A stretch of DNA of 64,000 nt. Source: Candidatus Saccharimonadota bacterium. GTDB taxonomy: Bacteria; Patescibacteriota; Saccharimonadia; Saccharimonadales; Saccharimonadaceae. Position 1 is the stretch's first letter; the number at the start of each line of letters is the position of its first letter. The position numbers were made by a program, and so were the translations under genes. This document shows, one piece after another, positions 36,937 to 45,682 of this stretch. The stretch lies in assembly GCA_017406775.1 (NCBI GenBank), contig JAFQXV010000003.1, positions 86,844 to 150,843 of the forward strand. Direction: 5' to 3'. Below the pieces are notes generated by a model. It saw nothing but the letters and a program-made list of their open reading frames with translations, had not been told where the DNA came from and searched no databases.

Positions 36937-39900
36937 ATTCAAACATCAAAAATTTCAAGAAGACGCCGTCAAAGCTACTTGCGATGTCTTTACTGGCCAA
37001 CCCAACATTAAGCATCAATTTCTAACCGACCAAGGCAACATTTCAAATACACTTCTAGCTCAAACCGAGCAAATCGGCTACGGCAATACCGAACTTTGCC
37101 TTCAAGATGCTCAACTTATCAAAAATCTTCATGAAATCCAAAGCGTTCAAAATATCCCCCAAAACAGCCAAATTGAGCGTCTCAATAATCGCCCAGTGTT
37201 TACTATTGAGATGGAAACTGGTACCGGCAAAACCTATACCTACATCAAAACCATGCATGAGCTAAATAAGCAATACGGCTGGTGTAAATTTATTATTGTA
37301 GTCCCCAGCATTGCTATCCGTGAAGGAGTTTATAAAAGCTTTCAAACTACCGCCGAGCATTTTGCTGAAGACTACGGTGAAAAAATCAGATTCTTTATTT
37401 ATAATTCTTCAAAACTAAATGAACTAGAGCAATTTGCCGACAGTCCCAACATCAACGCCATGATTATTAATACTCAAGCCTTTAATTCTCGTGGCGCCGA
37501 AAGCAAACGTATTCGCATGAAACTTGATTCCTTCCGTTCGCGCAAACCAATTGATGTTGTCGCCGCTACTAGACCAATTATTATCGTAGATGAACCACAA
37601 AGTGTGCTAGGTACCGATAAGAATTCCAACATCACTCGCGAAACCATCGCAGATTTCAATCCCCTTTTCTACCTCAACTATTCCGCTACACACCGTGAAG
37701 ATTTCAATAAAGTTTATCGTCTAGATGCAGTCGACGCCTACCAAAGACAACTCGTTAAAAAAATCACCGTTAAAGGCATCACAATTAAAGGCGGCACAAC
37801 CACTAACGGTTATCTATACCTTCAGAAGATCAACACTTATCCAAACCGTAAGCCGACTGCCACTGTAGTGTTTGAATTCGATGCCAAAGATAAAGGCGGT
37901 ATCCGCCGTAAAACCAAGACTCTCGTACTCGGTGATGATATTTATGTACATTCTGGAGAGTTGGAAGAGTATCGTAATGGTTATAAAATTTCAGAAATCA
38001 ATGCTCGTGAAGAAGAGGGCTTTGTAGATTTTGTGAATGGCATTCGTATTCATGAAGGCGAAGTAATCGGCCAAACCAATGAAGACGATATTCGCCGAAT
38101 CCAAATCCGCGAAACCATTATGTCGCACCTAGAAACAGAACGTCGTTTATTTAATAAAGGTATTAAAGTCCTCAGTCTATTCTTTATAGATGAAGTCGCA
38201 AAGTATAAATACTATGACGAAAACGGCGAAGAAAAAGGGCCGTACGCTAAAATTTTTGAAGAAGAATTCGCCAAAGCTGTGGATATTTATCTGAATCAAC
38301 AACTACAATTTGAGGAAGAATCTACGTTTCGTAAGTATCTAGAAAAATTTACTCCATCCGAAATCCACTCCGGATATTTCTCAATCGACAAGAAAACCAA
38401 ACGCGCCGTTAATACCAAGGAGGGTGATTCTAAAGATAGTGTCCCTTATGAATTAATTATGAAAGATAAGGAACGGTTACTGAGTTTTGAAGAACCAGTT
38501 CGTTTTATCTTCTCGCATTCCGCCTTGCGTGAAGGTTGGGACAATCCAAATGTATTCCAGATTTGTACACTACGCGAATCCGATGCCACCATTAAGAAGC
38601 GCCAAGAAATTGGTCGTGGACTTCGCTTATGTGTTGACCAAAACGGCATCAGACAAGACGCTGAAACTCTTGGAGAAAACCTAGTCCACGACACCAACAT
38701 TCTGACGGTCATCGCCAACGAAAGTTATGAAACTTTTGCCAGCAACCTACAAAGCGAATTTGACGAGATTATCGCCAAACGTCCAAAAGACGCTTCTGCT
38801 TCCCTCTTCAATGGCAAAACCATCCGTGACGACAGCGGAATGAGGAGCCTAACCCTAGACGATATTAACGCCGCAGACATCTATACTGGTCTAGTCCTTG
38901 CTGGTCTCGTAGATAGAAATACTAAACAACTCACTGAAGCGTACCATTCATTAACCGATGACCAAAAAGTCGAAGCTGTTCGTGAAGCCGTTGGCGACCT
39001 TTACGCACCATTCGCCATCAACATCCAAAACATCCTGGCAACTATTTATGATAAAAATGCAGAAAAGATAATAACCAATGCTCGCCGTTCAGAAAAACTC
39101 AATCTGAACCAAGAAAAATATGCTTCTGCCAAGTTCCGCGAGCTTTGGGATCATATCAATGATAAAACCTGCTATACCGTAGAATTTGACGAGCAAGAAC
39201 TCATTAACCGTTGCATTGATGCGCTCAATAAAAACCTTCGCGTTACTAAAACTGAAATCATCATTACTGAAGGTGTGCTAAAAACTCTCGGTCGTGATAA
39301 AGTAGAAATGTACAAAGATAAAATCGGCAAGCCAATTCCAATTTCCGAAATCACAGCCGACAATGTAGAGTATGATTTACTCTCCGAACTCGCAAAATCC
39401 CAAAGTGATGGTGGCACTAGCCTAACCCGTAAAGCTATAGCAGAGATCCTTGGCCGTCTTAACCCAGATGTCTTTGCTCAGTTCAAAACCAATCCCGAAG
39501 AGTTTATTCATAATGCCATTCAGCTAATCAATGGGCAAAAAGCCTCTACGGTTGTTGAACATATTGAGTATAATAAAATGAACGAAAAATGGGACGGCGG
39601 TGAAATATTCATTAATAATGATATATTGGGCGACTATAGTCGTAACCTCATTGACACTCCAAATCATCACCTCTACGACAAGCTTCGCTATGACTCCAAT
39701 GTTGAAAAAGATTTCGCCGAGGAACTTGATAAAAATGAAATGGTAGAAATCTTCGTCAAACTTCCAAAACAGTTTTATATTGACACACCGATGGGTCATT
39801 ATAATCCAGATTGGGCTATAGCCTTTCATGATGATGTTGGCGTCAAACATATCTACTTCGTAGCTGAAACAAAGGGCGTTTCTGAAGGGCAACTCGATGT

Positions 39901-40027
39901 CGGTGTCAAAGGAATTGAAAAAGCTAAAATCGAATGTGCCAAAAAGCATTTTGAAAAAATCAGTAATGGTGACTGCGTTTACGGCGTTTGCAACTCCTAT
40001 TCAGAGTTATTAAAATTAGTACAATAA
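36926..40027 (+). CDS. res: Type III restriction enzyme, Res subunit
   Basis: 1033 residues, preceded by GGAGGT. SF2 helicase motifs: Walker A EMETGTGKTYTYIKTM (about 95), motif II IIIVDEPQSVLG (about 220), motif III NYSATHRED, motif V SALREGWDNPNVFQICTLRE (about 535) and motif VI KRQEIGRGLRL. The C-terminal nuclease is visible as YNPDWAIAFHDD...IYFVAETKG (about 960-980), the PD-(D/E)XK pattern. With Mod it forms the complete cleaving complex, so the system looks intact. It ends the operon and converges on the metal-hydrolase gene. Confidence 0.93.
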   Translation: MKLRFKHQKFQEDAVKATCDVFTGQPNIKHQFLTDQGNISNTLLAQTEQIGYGNTELCLQDAQLIKNLHEIQSVQNIPQNSQIERLNNRPVFTIEMETGTGKTYTYIKTMHELNKQYGWCKFIIVVPSIAIREGVYKSFQTTAEHFAEDYGEKIRFFIYNSSKLNELEQFADSPNINAMIINTQAFNSRGAESKRIRMKLDSFRSRKPIDVVAATRPIIIVDEPQSVLGTDKNSNITRETIADFNPLFYLNYSATHREDFNKVYRLDAVDAYQRQLVKKITVKGITIKGGTTTNGYLYLQKINTYPNRKPTATVVFEFDAKDKGGIRRKTKTLVLGDDIYVHSGELEEYRNGYKISEINAREEEGFVDFVNGIRIHEGEVIGQTNEDDIRRIQIRETIMSHLETERRLFNKGIKVLSLFFIDEVAKYKYYDENGEEKGPYAKIFEEEFAKAVDIYLNQQLQFEEESTFRKYLEKFTPSEIHSGYFSIDKKTKRAVNTKEGDSKDSVPYELIMKDKERLLSFEEPVRFIFSHSALREGWDNPNVFQICTLRESDATIKKRQEIGRGLRLCVDQNGIRQDAETLGENLVHDTNILTVIANESYETFASNLQSEFDEIIAKRPKDASASLFNGKTIRDDSGMRSLTLDDINAADIYTGLVLAGLVDRNTKQLTEAYHSLTDDQKVEAVREAVGDLYAPFAINIQNILATIYDKNAEKIITNARRSEKLNLNQEKYASAKFRELWDHINDKTCYTVEFDEQELINRCIDALNKNLRVTKTEIIITEGVLKTLGRDKVEMYKDKIGKPIPISEITADNVEYDLLSELAKSQSDGGTSLTRKAIAEILGRLNPDVFAQFKTNPEEFIHNAIQLINGQKASTVVEHIEYNKMNEKWDGGEIFINNDILGDYSRNLIDTPNHHLYDKLRYDSNVEKDFAEELDKNEMVEIFVKLPKQFYIDTPMGHYNPDWAIAFHDDVGVKHIYFVAETKGVSEGQLDVGVKGIEKAKIECAKKHFEKISNGDCVYGVCNSYSELLKLVQ

Positions 40028-40037
40028 AGAATAGCAG

Positions 40038-40664
40038 CTAACCCTTTTCCAGCCCAATCTCCTCCCCATCCTTCACCACCATCTTATTCATTCCCGTAAA
40101 CCTCTCCGCAATCTCAGCGTCAAACAACTTCTCCGGATTCATGTGGTACGGAATACTATGTCGCGCCTGGATCATATCCGCCACCTGCGACGCCTCCTCC
40201 GCCGTCATTGTATAAGTCCCATCCGTCGGAATAAAAGCATAATCAAAATGTCGCTCAGAAAACTCCTTCATCTGCGGCGTAATATAAGTATCCCCCGCCA
40301 CATAAATCTTTACCCCGCTTTTAAGCGTCAAAATATACCCCACACACTCATGCACATCATGATACGAATTATACCCCGCTTCGACCGCCTCAATCACAAC
40401 ATAACCCAGATCAAAACTATTATGCTTCCCGCCCGCCAAAGCTTCTTGCCAAGTAATCACTTGCATCCCGTCATTTCGATTCACGACTTTCTCCACCGCA
40501 TTATGATCATAATGCCCATGCGTCACCAAAATCAAATCCGCCGGCGCTTCGTAATCATCCCCCGCATACGGATCCACATAAATCACCTTACCATCCGCCG
40601 TCGTAATCCTGAGGCTCGCATGCCCAAGATAAAGCAATCGGTCTTTCTTATCATTATTCATCAT
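40038..40664 (-). CDS. Metallo-beta-lactamase-fold hydrolase (UlaG/UPF0173 type)
   Basis: 208 residues from the ATG at 40664, chosen because AAAGG lies 6 nt upstream; an ATG 18 bases earlier has no ribosome site. Zinc ligands: VTHGHYDHNAV (HxHxDH) near residue 55, VAGDTYI with a later Asp, and IPYHMN near the end. The short compact form with LGHASLRI at the N-terminus is that of the UlaG/YtkL-like group. Substrate unknown. Confidence 0.85.
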   Translation of the reverse strand: MMNNDKKDRLLYLGHASLRITTADGKVIYVDPYAGDDYEAPADLILVTHGHYDHNAVEKVVNRNDGMQVITWQEALAGGKHNSFDLGYVVIEAVEAGYNSYHDVHECVGYILTLKSGVKIYVAGDTYITPQMKEFSERHFDYAFIPTDGTYTMTAEEASQVADMIQARHSIPYHMNPEKLFDAEIAERFTGMNKMVVKDGEEIGLEKG

Positions 40665-40687
40665 ATCCAACCTTTCGCTCATATTTA

Positions 40688-41095
40688 CTATCGCTTTTCC
40701 AAAGGAATATTCATATTCCCTGGCTCATTCACCGTCGCTTCGTAGCTCTCATCCACCCATCGACGCAAATCTTCAAACGGCACCGTCCCGTCCAGCAGAG
40801 CCGACACCCAACCCCAACCCGAGCTAGGATAGCCCCTCAAATATCCAGCCTGCCGATACAAATCCTCCGCCAATTCTTTGTCGCGAATCTTAAAACTCAC
40901 CACGTCCACCAGACTATCTCCGCCCAGCCCAAACTCGCTATATGGTTTCACAAAAAACACCGCGAACCACTTCCCGCTCACCTGTCTAAACACTGCATAA
41001 TCTTCATGATTAAACGGCAACTGTTCCTCACGAATCTTATATTTCTTTTCGATATAATCTTCTAGTTGTTCTCGAATTGGTTTGTCACTGGGCAT
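40688..41095 (-). CDS. MmcQ/YjbR (CyaY-like) family protein
   Basis: 135 residues from the ATG at 41095 (AAAGGA 6-7 nt upstream). Family signature: FVKPYSEFGLGGDSLVDVVSFKI, YLRGYPSSGWGWVSALLDGTVPFEDLRRWVDESYEAT split over residues about 90-127. A small cytoplasmic protein with a CyaY-like fold, often annotated as DNA-binding but not proven. It sits directly upstream of the hydrolase gene with a 23-bp gap. Confidence 0.8.
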   Translation of the reverse strand: MPSDKPIREQLEDYIEKKYKIREEQLPFNHEDYAVFRQVSGKWFAVFFVKPYSEFGLGGDSLVDVVSFKIRDKELAEDLYRQAGYLRGYPSSGWGWVSALLDGTVPFEDLRRWVDESYEATVNEPGNMNIPLEKR

Positions 41096-41137
41096 AAGCA
41101 AGTCCTTTGTTAACTTATTACCATTATACCACTGAAC

Positions 41138-41650
41138 CTAGACCCCCAACTCCTCCAGCCATTCATCTAACTTCCGAATCCCCTCTTCCGTCCGTGCGGT
41201 GGAGCCAGACATATTAAAGCCGTCTCCTTTTAAAGTAGCGCCAGACATTAGTTCAGCAAATTTCTCATAAGTACCAGCATTGCCGGAGCCTTCGTGAGTG
41301 TTAAACGGAATCACCGTCTTCCCGTCAAAATTATGCTTCTCGATGAAATTATAAACCACCATCGGCATGTCGCCCCACCAAATCGGATAGCCAAAGAAAA
41401 TCGTATCATAACCAGCAATATCCACGTCACCAATATACTCTGGGCGAGCGTCAGATCTACGTTCCTCGGTTGCGCGCTCAATTGCTTCTTGGTAAACGGC
41501 CGGATATTTATCTTTTGGTTCGATTTTGAATTCATCAGCGCCAGTTTTTGCTATGATTTCTTTTGCTAGCAATTCCGTATTGCCAACCTCTACTGTACCC
41601 ACATTATAGTTCTCGTCTGCTCGCGAGAAATAAACCACTAAACTTTTCAT
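41138..41650 (-). CDS. Flavodoxin
   Basis: 170 residues from the ATG at 41650 (MKSLVVYFSRADENY), chosen for AAGGAGA 7 nt upstream. The FMN-binding start VVYFSR (phosphate loop, short variant), the YDTIFFGYPIWWGDMPMVVYNFIE isoalloxazine loop and NTHEGSGNAGTYEKFAELM are those of flavodoxin-4/NADPH-dependent FMN proteins. A one-electron or two-electron carrier, or a small-molecule reductase. Not obviously in an operon. Confidence 0.9.
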   Translation of the reverse strand: MKSLVVYFSRADENYNVGTVEVGNTELLAKEIIAKTGADEFKIEPKDKYPAVYQEAIERATEERRSDARPEYIGDVDIAGYDTIFFGYPIWWGDMPMVVYNFIEKHNFDGKTVIPFNTHEGSGNAGTYEKFAELMSGATLKGDGFNMSGSTARTEEGIRKLDEWLEELGV

Positions 41651-41804
41651 ATCAATAATCTCCTTTCCTCTATTATACACCCGAGTATCACCACTATTTA
41701 TCCGTCAACAAATAACTCTTCCTTTCGTGCATTTTTGATCCTACCGGAACATTGGTATTATTTAGTCCCACATCGCAAAACACTAAAACGCTACAAAGCA
41801 ACGT

Positions 41805-42326
41805 TTAATTTAGTATTGCAATCCCACAGTTAAGATAAGCCGCGAAAGTACACCATATTATATATGGTAGCAACATCCAAAATGCAGGACGCGAAATTCT
41901 ATACGCCTTCATCATCAGAACGATGATTAGCGCCCACATAACCAAAAGCCAAGCAAATGCAGGCCAGTACCAGCCAAGGCTAAAGAATAGCGGGGTCCAA
42001 ACAAAATTAAATACTAATTGAATTCCATATATAATAAGAGCAGTCTTACTAGCGGATTTGTCGGCAGCCTTTCTAGAATCGTAGCCCTTCTTCCAAATAA
42101 AATAACTAGCCAAACCCATCAAGACATAAAGTACTGTCCAGGCTACCGGAAACAGCCAAGCCGGTGGCGCTAGAGGTGGCTGGTTGAAACTGCCAAATTT
42201 GCTCATAGCATCACGTGTGAAAAGCGAAATAATGAACCCGCCACACAGTGGCACGGCGATAGCAAGCGCAATCCGCCATATTTTACCCCGAGTTGATAAT
42301 TTATGATTGTTCTTTTTGTTTGGCAT
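41805..42326 (-). CDS. tspO: TspO/MBR family membrane protein
   Basis: 173 residues with five membrane segments. The hallmark stretch FNQPPLAPPAWLFPVAWTVLYVLMGLASYFIWK and the Trp-rich following helices (NFVWTPLFFSLGWYWPAFAWLLVMW) identify the tryptophan-rich sensory protein/translocator family, which binds porphyrins and other hydrophobic ligands. The long charged first 13 residues (NKKNNHKLSTRGK) are cytoplasmic. Transcribed alone from a minus-strand promoter around 42350-42365. Confidence 0.92.
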   Translation of the reverse strand: MPNKKNNHKLSTRGKIWRIALAIAVPLCGGFIISLFTRDAMSKFGSFNQPPLAPPAWLFPVAWTVLYVLMGLASYFIWKKGYDSRKAADKSASKTALIIYGIQLVFNFVWTPLFFSLGWYWPAFAWLLVMWALIIVLMMKAYRISRPAFWMLLPYIIWCTFAAYLNCGIAILN

Positions 42327-42433
42327 TTTAGTTTTCCTGTTTAGTTAATTTTATTATACTGCATAATTAAAATTACTATAACAGCTTGCTATATTTGCCA
42401 TGAACCGCCCCAAAGGGCGGTTGCAAAAATAAA

Positions 42434-42718
42434 CTATTCTCCAGAAGGAGCCTCTTGCGATGAATCTGTTGAGCGATCCAAACGCTTGCCATTCTTTGGC
42501 TTATGACTCTCGAGCCATTCCTTTTTCTCTTCGTCAGTCATAGCATCAAGCTTTTCCTTCAGTTCAGCCTTCTTCTGCTCCCATTCTTCATCAGTCAAAT
42601 TAGCCGGTTTTCCAGGACGCCCTTCACCGTCAGAATTCTCATCAAGTTTTACGCGTTTATCACCTCGTGGTTTATGGTTTTTAAGCCACTCCTGCTTTTT
42701 TGCAACGCATTCAGTTCT
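42434..42718 (-). pseudogene. 5'-truncated remnant of a charged repeat protein
   Basis: An open frame of 94 codons with no start codon at its head. It encodes two imperfect repeats: KKQEWLKNHKPRGDKR and EEKKEWLESHKPKNGKRLD, separated by a DENSDGEGRPGKPANLTDEEWE stretch. The first codons overlap the stop region of the DsbA-like gene in another frame, and a TGA closes the frame at 42719-42721. Codon choice differs from neighbours. It looks like the C-terminal half of a secreted, calcium-binding-like charged protein that lost its 5' end. Confidence 0.6.
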
Positions 42719-43385
42719 TCAATATATCCTCAACTCGCTCTATCAGTTCACCATTCGGTACACTCTCACCATTTATCCTAAATAGTGGCGTACCGCGTAG
42801 GTTTACTTTCTTCCCTATTTTTTGCTCAAACAACAGTCGCTTTTTTACCGCATCGGACTTCATGTCCTCCCTAAACTTCCGCACATCACCCACCCCACCG
42901 GACGCTTCCTCAAAGTATCGAACCAATAGCCCATTCAAGTCTTCACCTTTTTCGTAAGCCCACTCCACCTGATTATTGAATAGCAAATCTTTATACTTAT
43001 CAAAATACCCCTGCAACTGAGCCGCCGTCGCCGCCCGCGCCGCAAACGCACCATTTTGAAACCCTAAATCATAAGCCCGAAACACCACCACAATCTCACC
43101 GTCATGCTTTCTCATCAAATCATTCACCTTCCGATTCTGCTCCGCACAATGCGAACAGCCAAAATCCGCATATTCATATATCACTAGCTTAGCTTTATCA
43201 ACGTCTCCAATCACTTTTTCACCAATCCAACCCGATTCTTCCGAAGTCTGCAAAACCATATCTACATTTTCTATCCCATCATTTTTCTCCCCAGCCTTAA
43301 TTCCCGCAAAACAAATCACACCACCGATCATCGCCACAACAAAGCCAATCACCACTTTCTTCATTATCGCACTATCCCACTTCAT
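42711..43385 (-). CDS. DsbA/Com1-like thioredoxin-fold protein, membrane anchored
   Basis: 224 residues from the ATG at 43385 (GGGGAGG 4 nt upstream). One signal anchor (KVVIGFVVAMIGGVICFAGI), then a thioredoxin fold with active site FGCSHCAEQNRKVND (CSHC) near residue 75, and the cis-Pro region LRGTPLFRINGE near the C-terminus. It would act outside the membrane in oxidative folding. It overlaps the upstream XRE-membrane gene by 14 bases, so the two are co-translated. Confidence 0.88.
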   Translation of the reverse strand: MKWDSAIMKKVVIGFVVAMIGGVICFAGIKAGEKNDGIENVDMVLQTSEESGWIGEKVIGDVDKAKLVIYEYADFGCSHCAEQNRKVNDLMRKHDGEIVVVFRAYDLGFQNGAFAARAATAAQLQGYFDKYKDLLFNNQVEWAYEKGEDLNGLLVRYFEEASGGVGDVRKFREDMKSDAVKKRLLFEQKIGKKVNLRGTPLFRINGESVPNGELIERVEDILKN

Positions 43386-44061
43386 AATACCTCCCCTTTG
43401 GCACAAACTCCGAATCGTCTAGATATTCACACTCATAGGAATGCCCCTCATCCATTTCGCAAAAATATATTAGCGCCGCACAAGGTCCGTCTTCTCCATC
43501 CAAACTACACTTCACATAAAATCTCGCATCGTCAGTTACCCCATACCCCACAACCTCATGTTTTACATAACCATCTTTTTCAAATTCACTAAATGCCTTA
43601 TCTAAAGATCCATCGACCATCCTGTCAAATCCCATCTCCTTCACATCGTCGTACAGGAACAATCCCTCAGCCATAATTCCACCAAAACCTACAAGTACCA
43701 TAATCACGGCAAGCGCACCAATAACCCAATAAATCATCTTTTTACCACATACGCTACCAATCTGGCTCAATCCCGCGACATTACCAGCATCACTCACCAC
43801 TACCACATTCATACCATTCGCACTACGTTTTACACTACCATCAATCGGCTCACTTACACCACATTTCACACCCCCACCAATCAACTCATCCACTCTGCAT
43901 CCGAGAATCTCCGCCAATTCCAGAACATGCCCAGTACTCGGATATGTTTCACCGTTCTCCCATTTTGAAATCGTCTGGCGCGAAACTTGCATTTCTTCCG
44001 CTAGCTTCTCCTGTGAAATTCCTGCTAGGTTTCGTTGTTTTCTTAGATTATCTTTTATCAT
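43372..44061 (-). CDS. XRE HTH regulator with one membrane span
   Basis: 229 residues. Residues 1-65 are an XRE helix-turn-helix (ISQEKLAEEMQVSRQTISKWENG). A linker leads to a single membrane span (IYWVIGALAVIMVLVGFGGIM) and an outer domain of about 80 residues with four Cys (KCSLDGEDGPCAALIYFCE, YECEY). This would be a membrane-bound sensor-regulator. The exported cysteines and the coupled DsbA-like gene suggest that it senses or depends on disulfide state (inference). Confidence 0.85.
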   Translation of the reverse strand: MIKDNLRKQRNLAGISQEKLAEEMQVSRQTISKWENGETYPSTGHVLELAEILGCRVDELIGGGVKCGVSEPIDGSVKRSANGMNVVVVSDAGNVAGLSQIGSVCGKKMIYWVIGALAVIMVLVGFGGIMAEGLFLYDDVKEMGFDRMVDGSLDKAFSEFEKDGYVKHEVVGYGVTDDARFYVKCSLDGEDGPCAALIYFCEMDEGHSYECEYLDDSEFVPKGRYYEVG

Positions 44062-44124
44062 ACCTATACTGTATATTATATATCACAAAAAACCACCAAC
44101 TATTGGGTGCGAAATAATAAAAAC

Positions 44125-44146
44125 AAGCCGCAAGCGGCTTCTTTTT
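44125..44146 (-). terminator. Bidirectional rho-independent terminator
   Basis: AAGCCGC-AA-GCGGCTT with T-runs on both sides (CTTTTT on plus, GTTTTT on minus). On the minus strand it ends the tRNA-Leu transcript. Confidence 0.75.
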
Positions 44147-44196
44147 ATATTTTGGTGCGACGTGTACTACGTACACTATGCACCTGCGCTCGTTCG

Positions 44197-44224
44197 AAAT
44201 AAAATAAGCAAGCTTATTTTATTT
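44197..44224. repeat. 28-bp perfect palindrome below tRNA-Leu
   Basis: AAATAAAATAAGC-AA-GCTTATTTTATTT, a 13-bp perfect stem with a 2-base centre, 12 bp from the CCA end of tRNA-Leu. It may direct 3' processing or be an integration relic. Another hairpin (GGTGC..GTGTAC-TAC-GTACAC..GCACC) lies at about 44154-44184. Confidence 0.6.
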
Positions 44225-44236
44225 GCTCACTTCGCT

Positions 44237-44321
44237 TGGTGCTCGGAGCGGGAATCGAACCCGCACGGATTTCTCCATTCGATTTTAAGTCGAACGCGTA
44301 TACCAGTTCCGCCATCCGAGC
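44237..44321 (-). tRNA. tRNA-Leu (TAA)
   Basis: Class II tRNA on the minus strand: acceptor GCTCGGA with TCCGAGC, anticodon arm TTCGA-CTTAAAA-TCGAA with anticodon TAA, a long variable arm (TGGAGAAATCC region), T arm GCGGG-TTCGATT-CCCGC and encoded CCA. Confidence 0.95.
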
Positions 44322-44343
44322 ACTCTATAATTATACCATAAAA

Positions 44344-44835
44344 TTAGTAACTATGCGTAATTAAATACTGCACAATATAAAAACCAATAATTAATCCTAC
44401 CGAAATTCCCGCCGTAATAATAATATGTTTCACATTTAGATGGGTTTTTCTGCCAAAAATCATTGTGCACACTAGCGCTATCACACCAGTTAAAGCTCCT
44501 ACGCCAATACCGATGCTTTGTACTGCGCCGAGCACCATACTTACCCCCGAACCGGCTAGCCCTAGCTTATTCACCTCAGCCACGATAGCAAAAATTTGAG
44601 AGAATATACTGAATATTATACCTAGTAAAGTAAAAATAATACTAATACTAGCCATCCGTTCGGCACTCGCCATCACTACATTAGGATCACGTGAAAACCC
44701 ACGCGCTTTTTCGGGCGCAAGAAAAGCCTGATTTGCCTTACTCTCTGCATGATTAGCGAGATTTCTCGCCGCTTTCATGCGCTCCTCTTCAATGCGTTTG
44801 GATTTTTCCCACTCTAATTTAGTTTTTTCGTCCAT
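44344..44835 (-). CDS. Small membrane protein at the end of the thioredoxin operon
   Basis: 163 residues, not recognised. The first 65 residues are hydrophilic and helical (KLEWEKSKRIEEERMKAARN), followed by three membrane segments (ISIIFTLLGIIFSIFSQIFAIV, IGIGVGALTGVIALVCTMIFG, IIITAGISVGLIIGFYIVQYL). It begins one base after the trxB stop, so it belongs to the redox operon. A membrane role linked to redox balance is inference only. Confidence 0.7.
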   Translation of the reverse strand: MDEKTKLEWEKSKRIEEERMKAARNLANHAESKANQAFLAPEKARGFSRDPNVVMASAERMASISIIFTLLGIIFSIFSQIFAIVAEVNKLGLAGSGVSMVLGAVQSIGIGVGALTGVIALVCTMIFGRKTHLNVKHIIITAGISVGLIIGFYIVQYLITHSY

Positions 44836-44836
44836 T

Positions 44837-45601
44837 TTATCCTAGGTATTTAATTACGGCATCGGCAGCCACTGCCCCGTCACCAGCAGCAGTTACAAGT
44901 TGACGGATGTCTTTAGTGCGACAATCCCCCGCTACAAAAATGCCTTTTGCTGAAGTTTTGCAATCTTCACTAGCCACAATATAGCTGTCTTGATCTAAAT
45001 CTACTATACCGTTAAAAATACCAGTATTCGGAATTCGTCCAATTGCTACAAATACCGCCACAGCTTCTTCGGGGATCGGATCGTCGTGATGGATATGATA
45101 TACTTTTGACGCCAGATTTTCTAAATAAGCAATTTCATGCTTGGCAGTATTGCCGCTACCCACTACCACAACTGGCTTACCTTTATAAAGTGCGCCATCA
45201 CAAGTTGCGCAATACGAAATCGCGCGCTTGCCAGCATCGGCTGTTTGTTTTTCGCTCATTTTGCGAGGCTCGGTACCAGTAGCAATAATAATCGCGTCGG
45301 CCTTGTATTCTTCATCTTCCGTTTTAACGATCTTTTCATCACCATTAACTACACCGATAACTTCTTCATATTCAACCTCTGCACCTAAATCAATTGCTTG
45401 TTGGTATATCTTTTGCATCAATTCCGCACCGGAAACTCCAAGATCGCCAGGCCAGTTTTCAATGTTAACAGTATTAATAATCTGCCCGCCGTGTATTTTA
45501 CTTTCTAAAACTAACACATTTTTACCGGCTCGCTCTAAATAAATTGCTGCCGTAAGCCCGGCTATCCCAGCACCAATAATTATACAATCGTATTTTTTCA
45601 T
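44837..45601 (-). CDS. trxB: Thioredoxin reductase with a shortened NADPH domain
   Basis: 254 residues, against about 310 in usual bacterial TrxB. FAD motif IIGAGIAGLTAAIYLERAG at residue 8, redox pair YCATCDGALYKG (CATC) near 135, NADPH loop VVVGSGNTAKHEIAYLENLASKVYHIHHDD near 150, then directly VAVFVAIGRIPNT and GIFVAGDCRTKDIRQLVTAAGDG. About 50 residues after the IHHDD stretch are missing and the HRR motif that grips the NADPH phosphate reads HHD. It probably reduces the adjacent TrxA, perhaps with altered cofactor use. Start abuts the stop of the Cys-rich peptide (TAAATG). Confidence 0.9.
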   Translation of the reverse strand: MKKYDCIIIGAGIAGLTAAIYLERAGKNVLVLESKIHGGQIINTVNIENWPGDLGVSGAELMQKIYQQAIDLGAEVEYEEVIGVVNGDEKIVKTEDEEYKADAIIIATGTEPRKMSEKQTADAGKRAISYCATCDGALYKGKPVVVVGSGNTAKHEIAYLENLASKVYHIHHDDPIPEEAVAVFVAIGRIPNTGIFNGIVDLDQDSYIVASEDCKTSAKGIFVAGDCRTKDIRQLVTAAGDGAVAADAVIKYLG

Positions 45602-45682
45602 TTAAGCCTCGCAGTTGCAATTATCGCAAGTACAATTCGTGCAGGTACATGGTTTACCATTTCTACATCCACAATTATGCAT
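45602..45682 (-). CDS. 26-residue cysteine-rich (metallothionein-like) peptide
   Basis: A very short gene between trxA and trxB. It begins MHNCGCRNGKPCTCTNC and has 8 Cys in 26 residues, mostly as C-x-C and C-x-x-C. The start overlaps the end of trxA by 8 bases, GGAG lies 7 nt upstream of its ATG, and its stop directly abuts the trxB ATG. That placement argues for a real translated gene. The pattern suggests binding of Zn/Cu(I) or an iron-sulfur cluster, or a thiol substrate for TrxA; this is inference. Confidence 0.7.
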   Translation of the reverse strand: MHNCGCRNGKPCTCTNCTCDNCNCEA

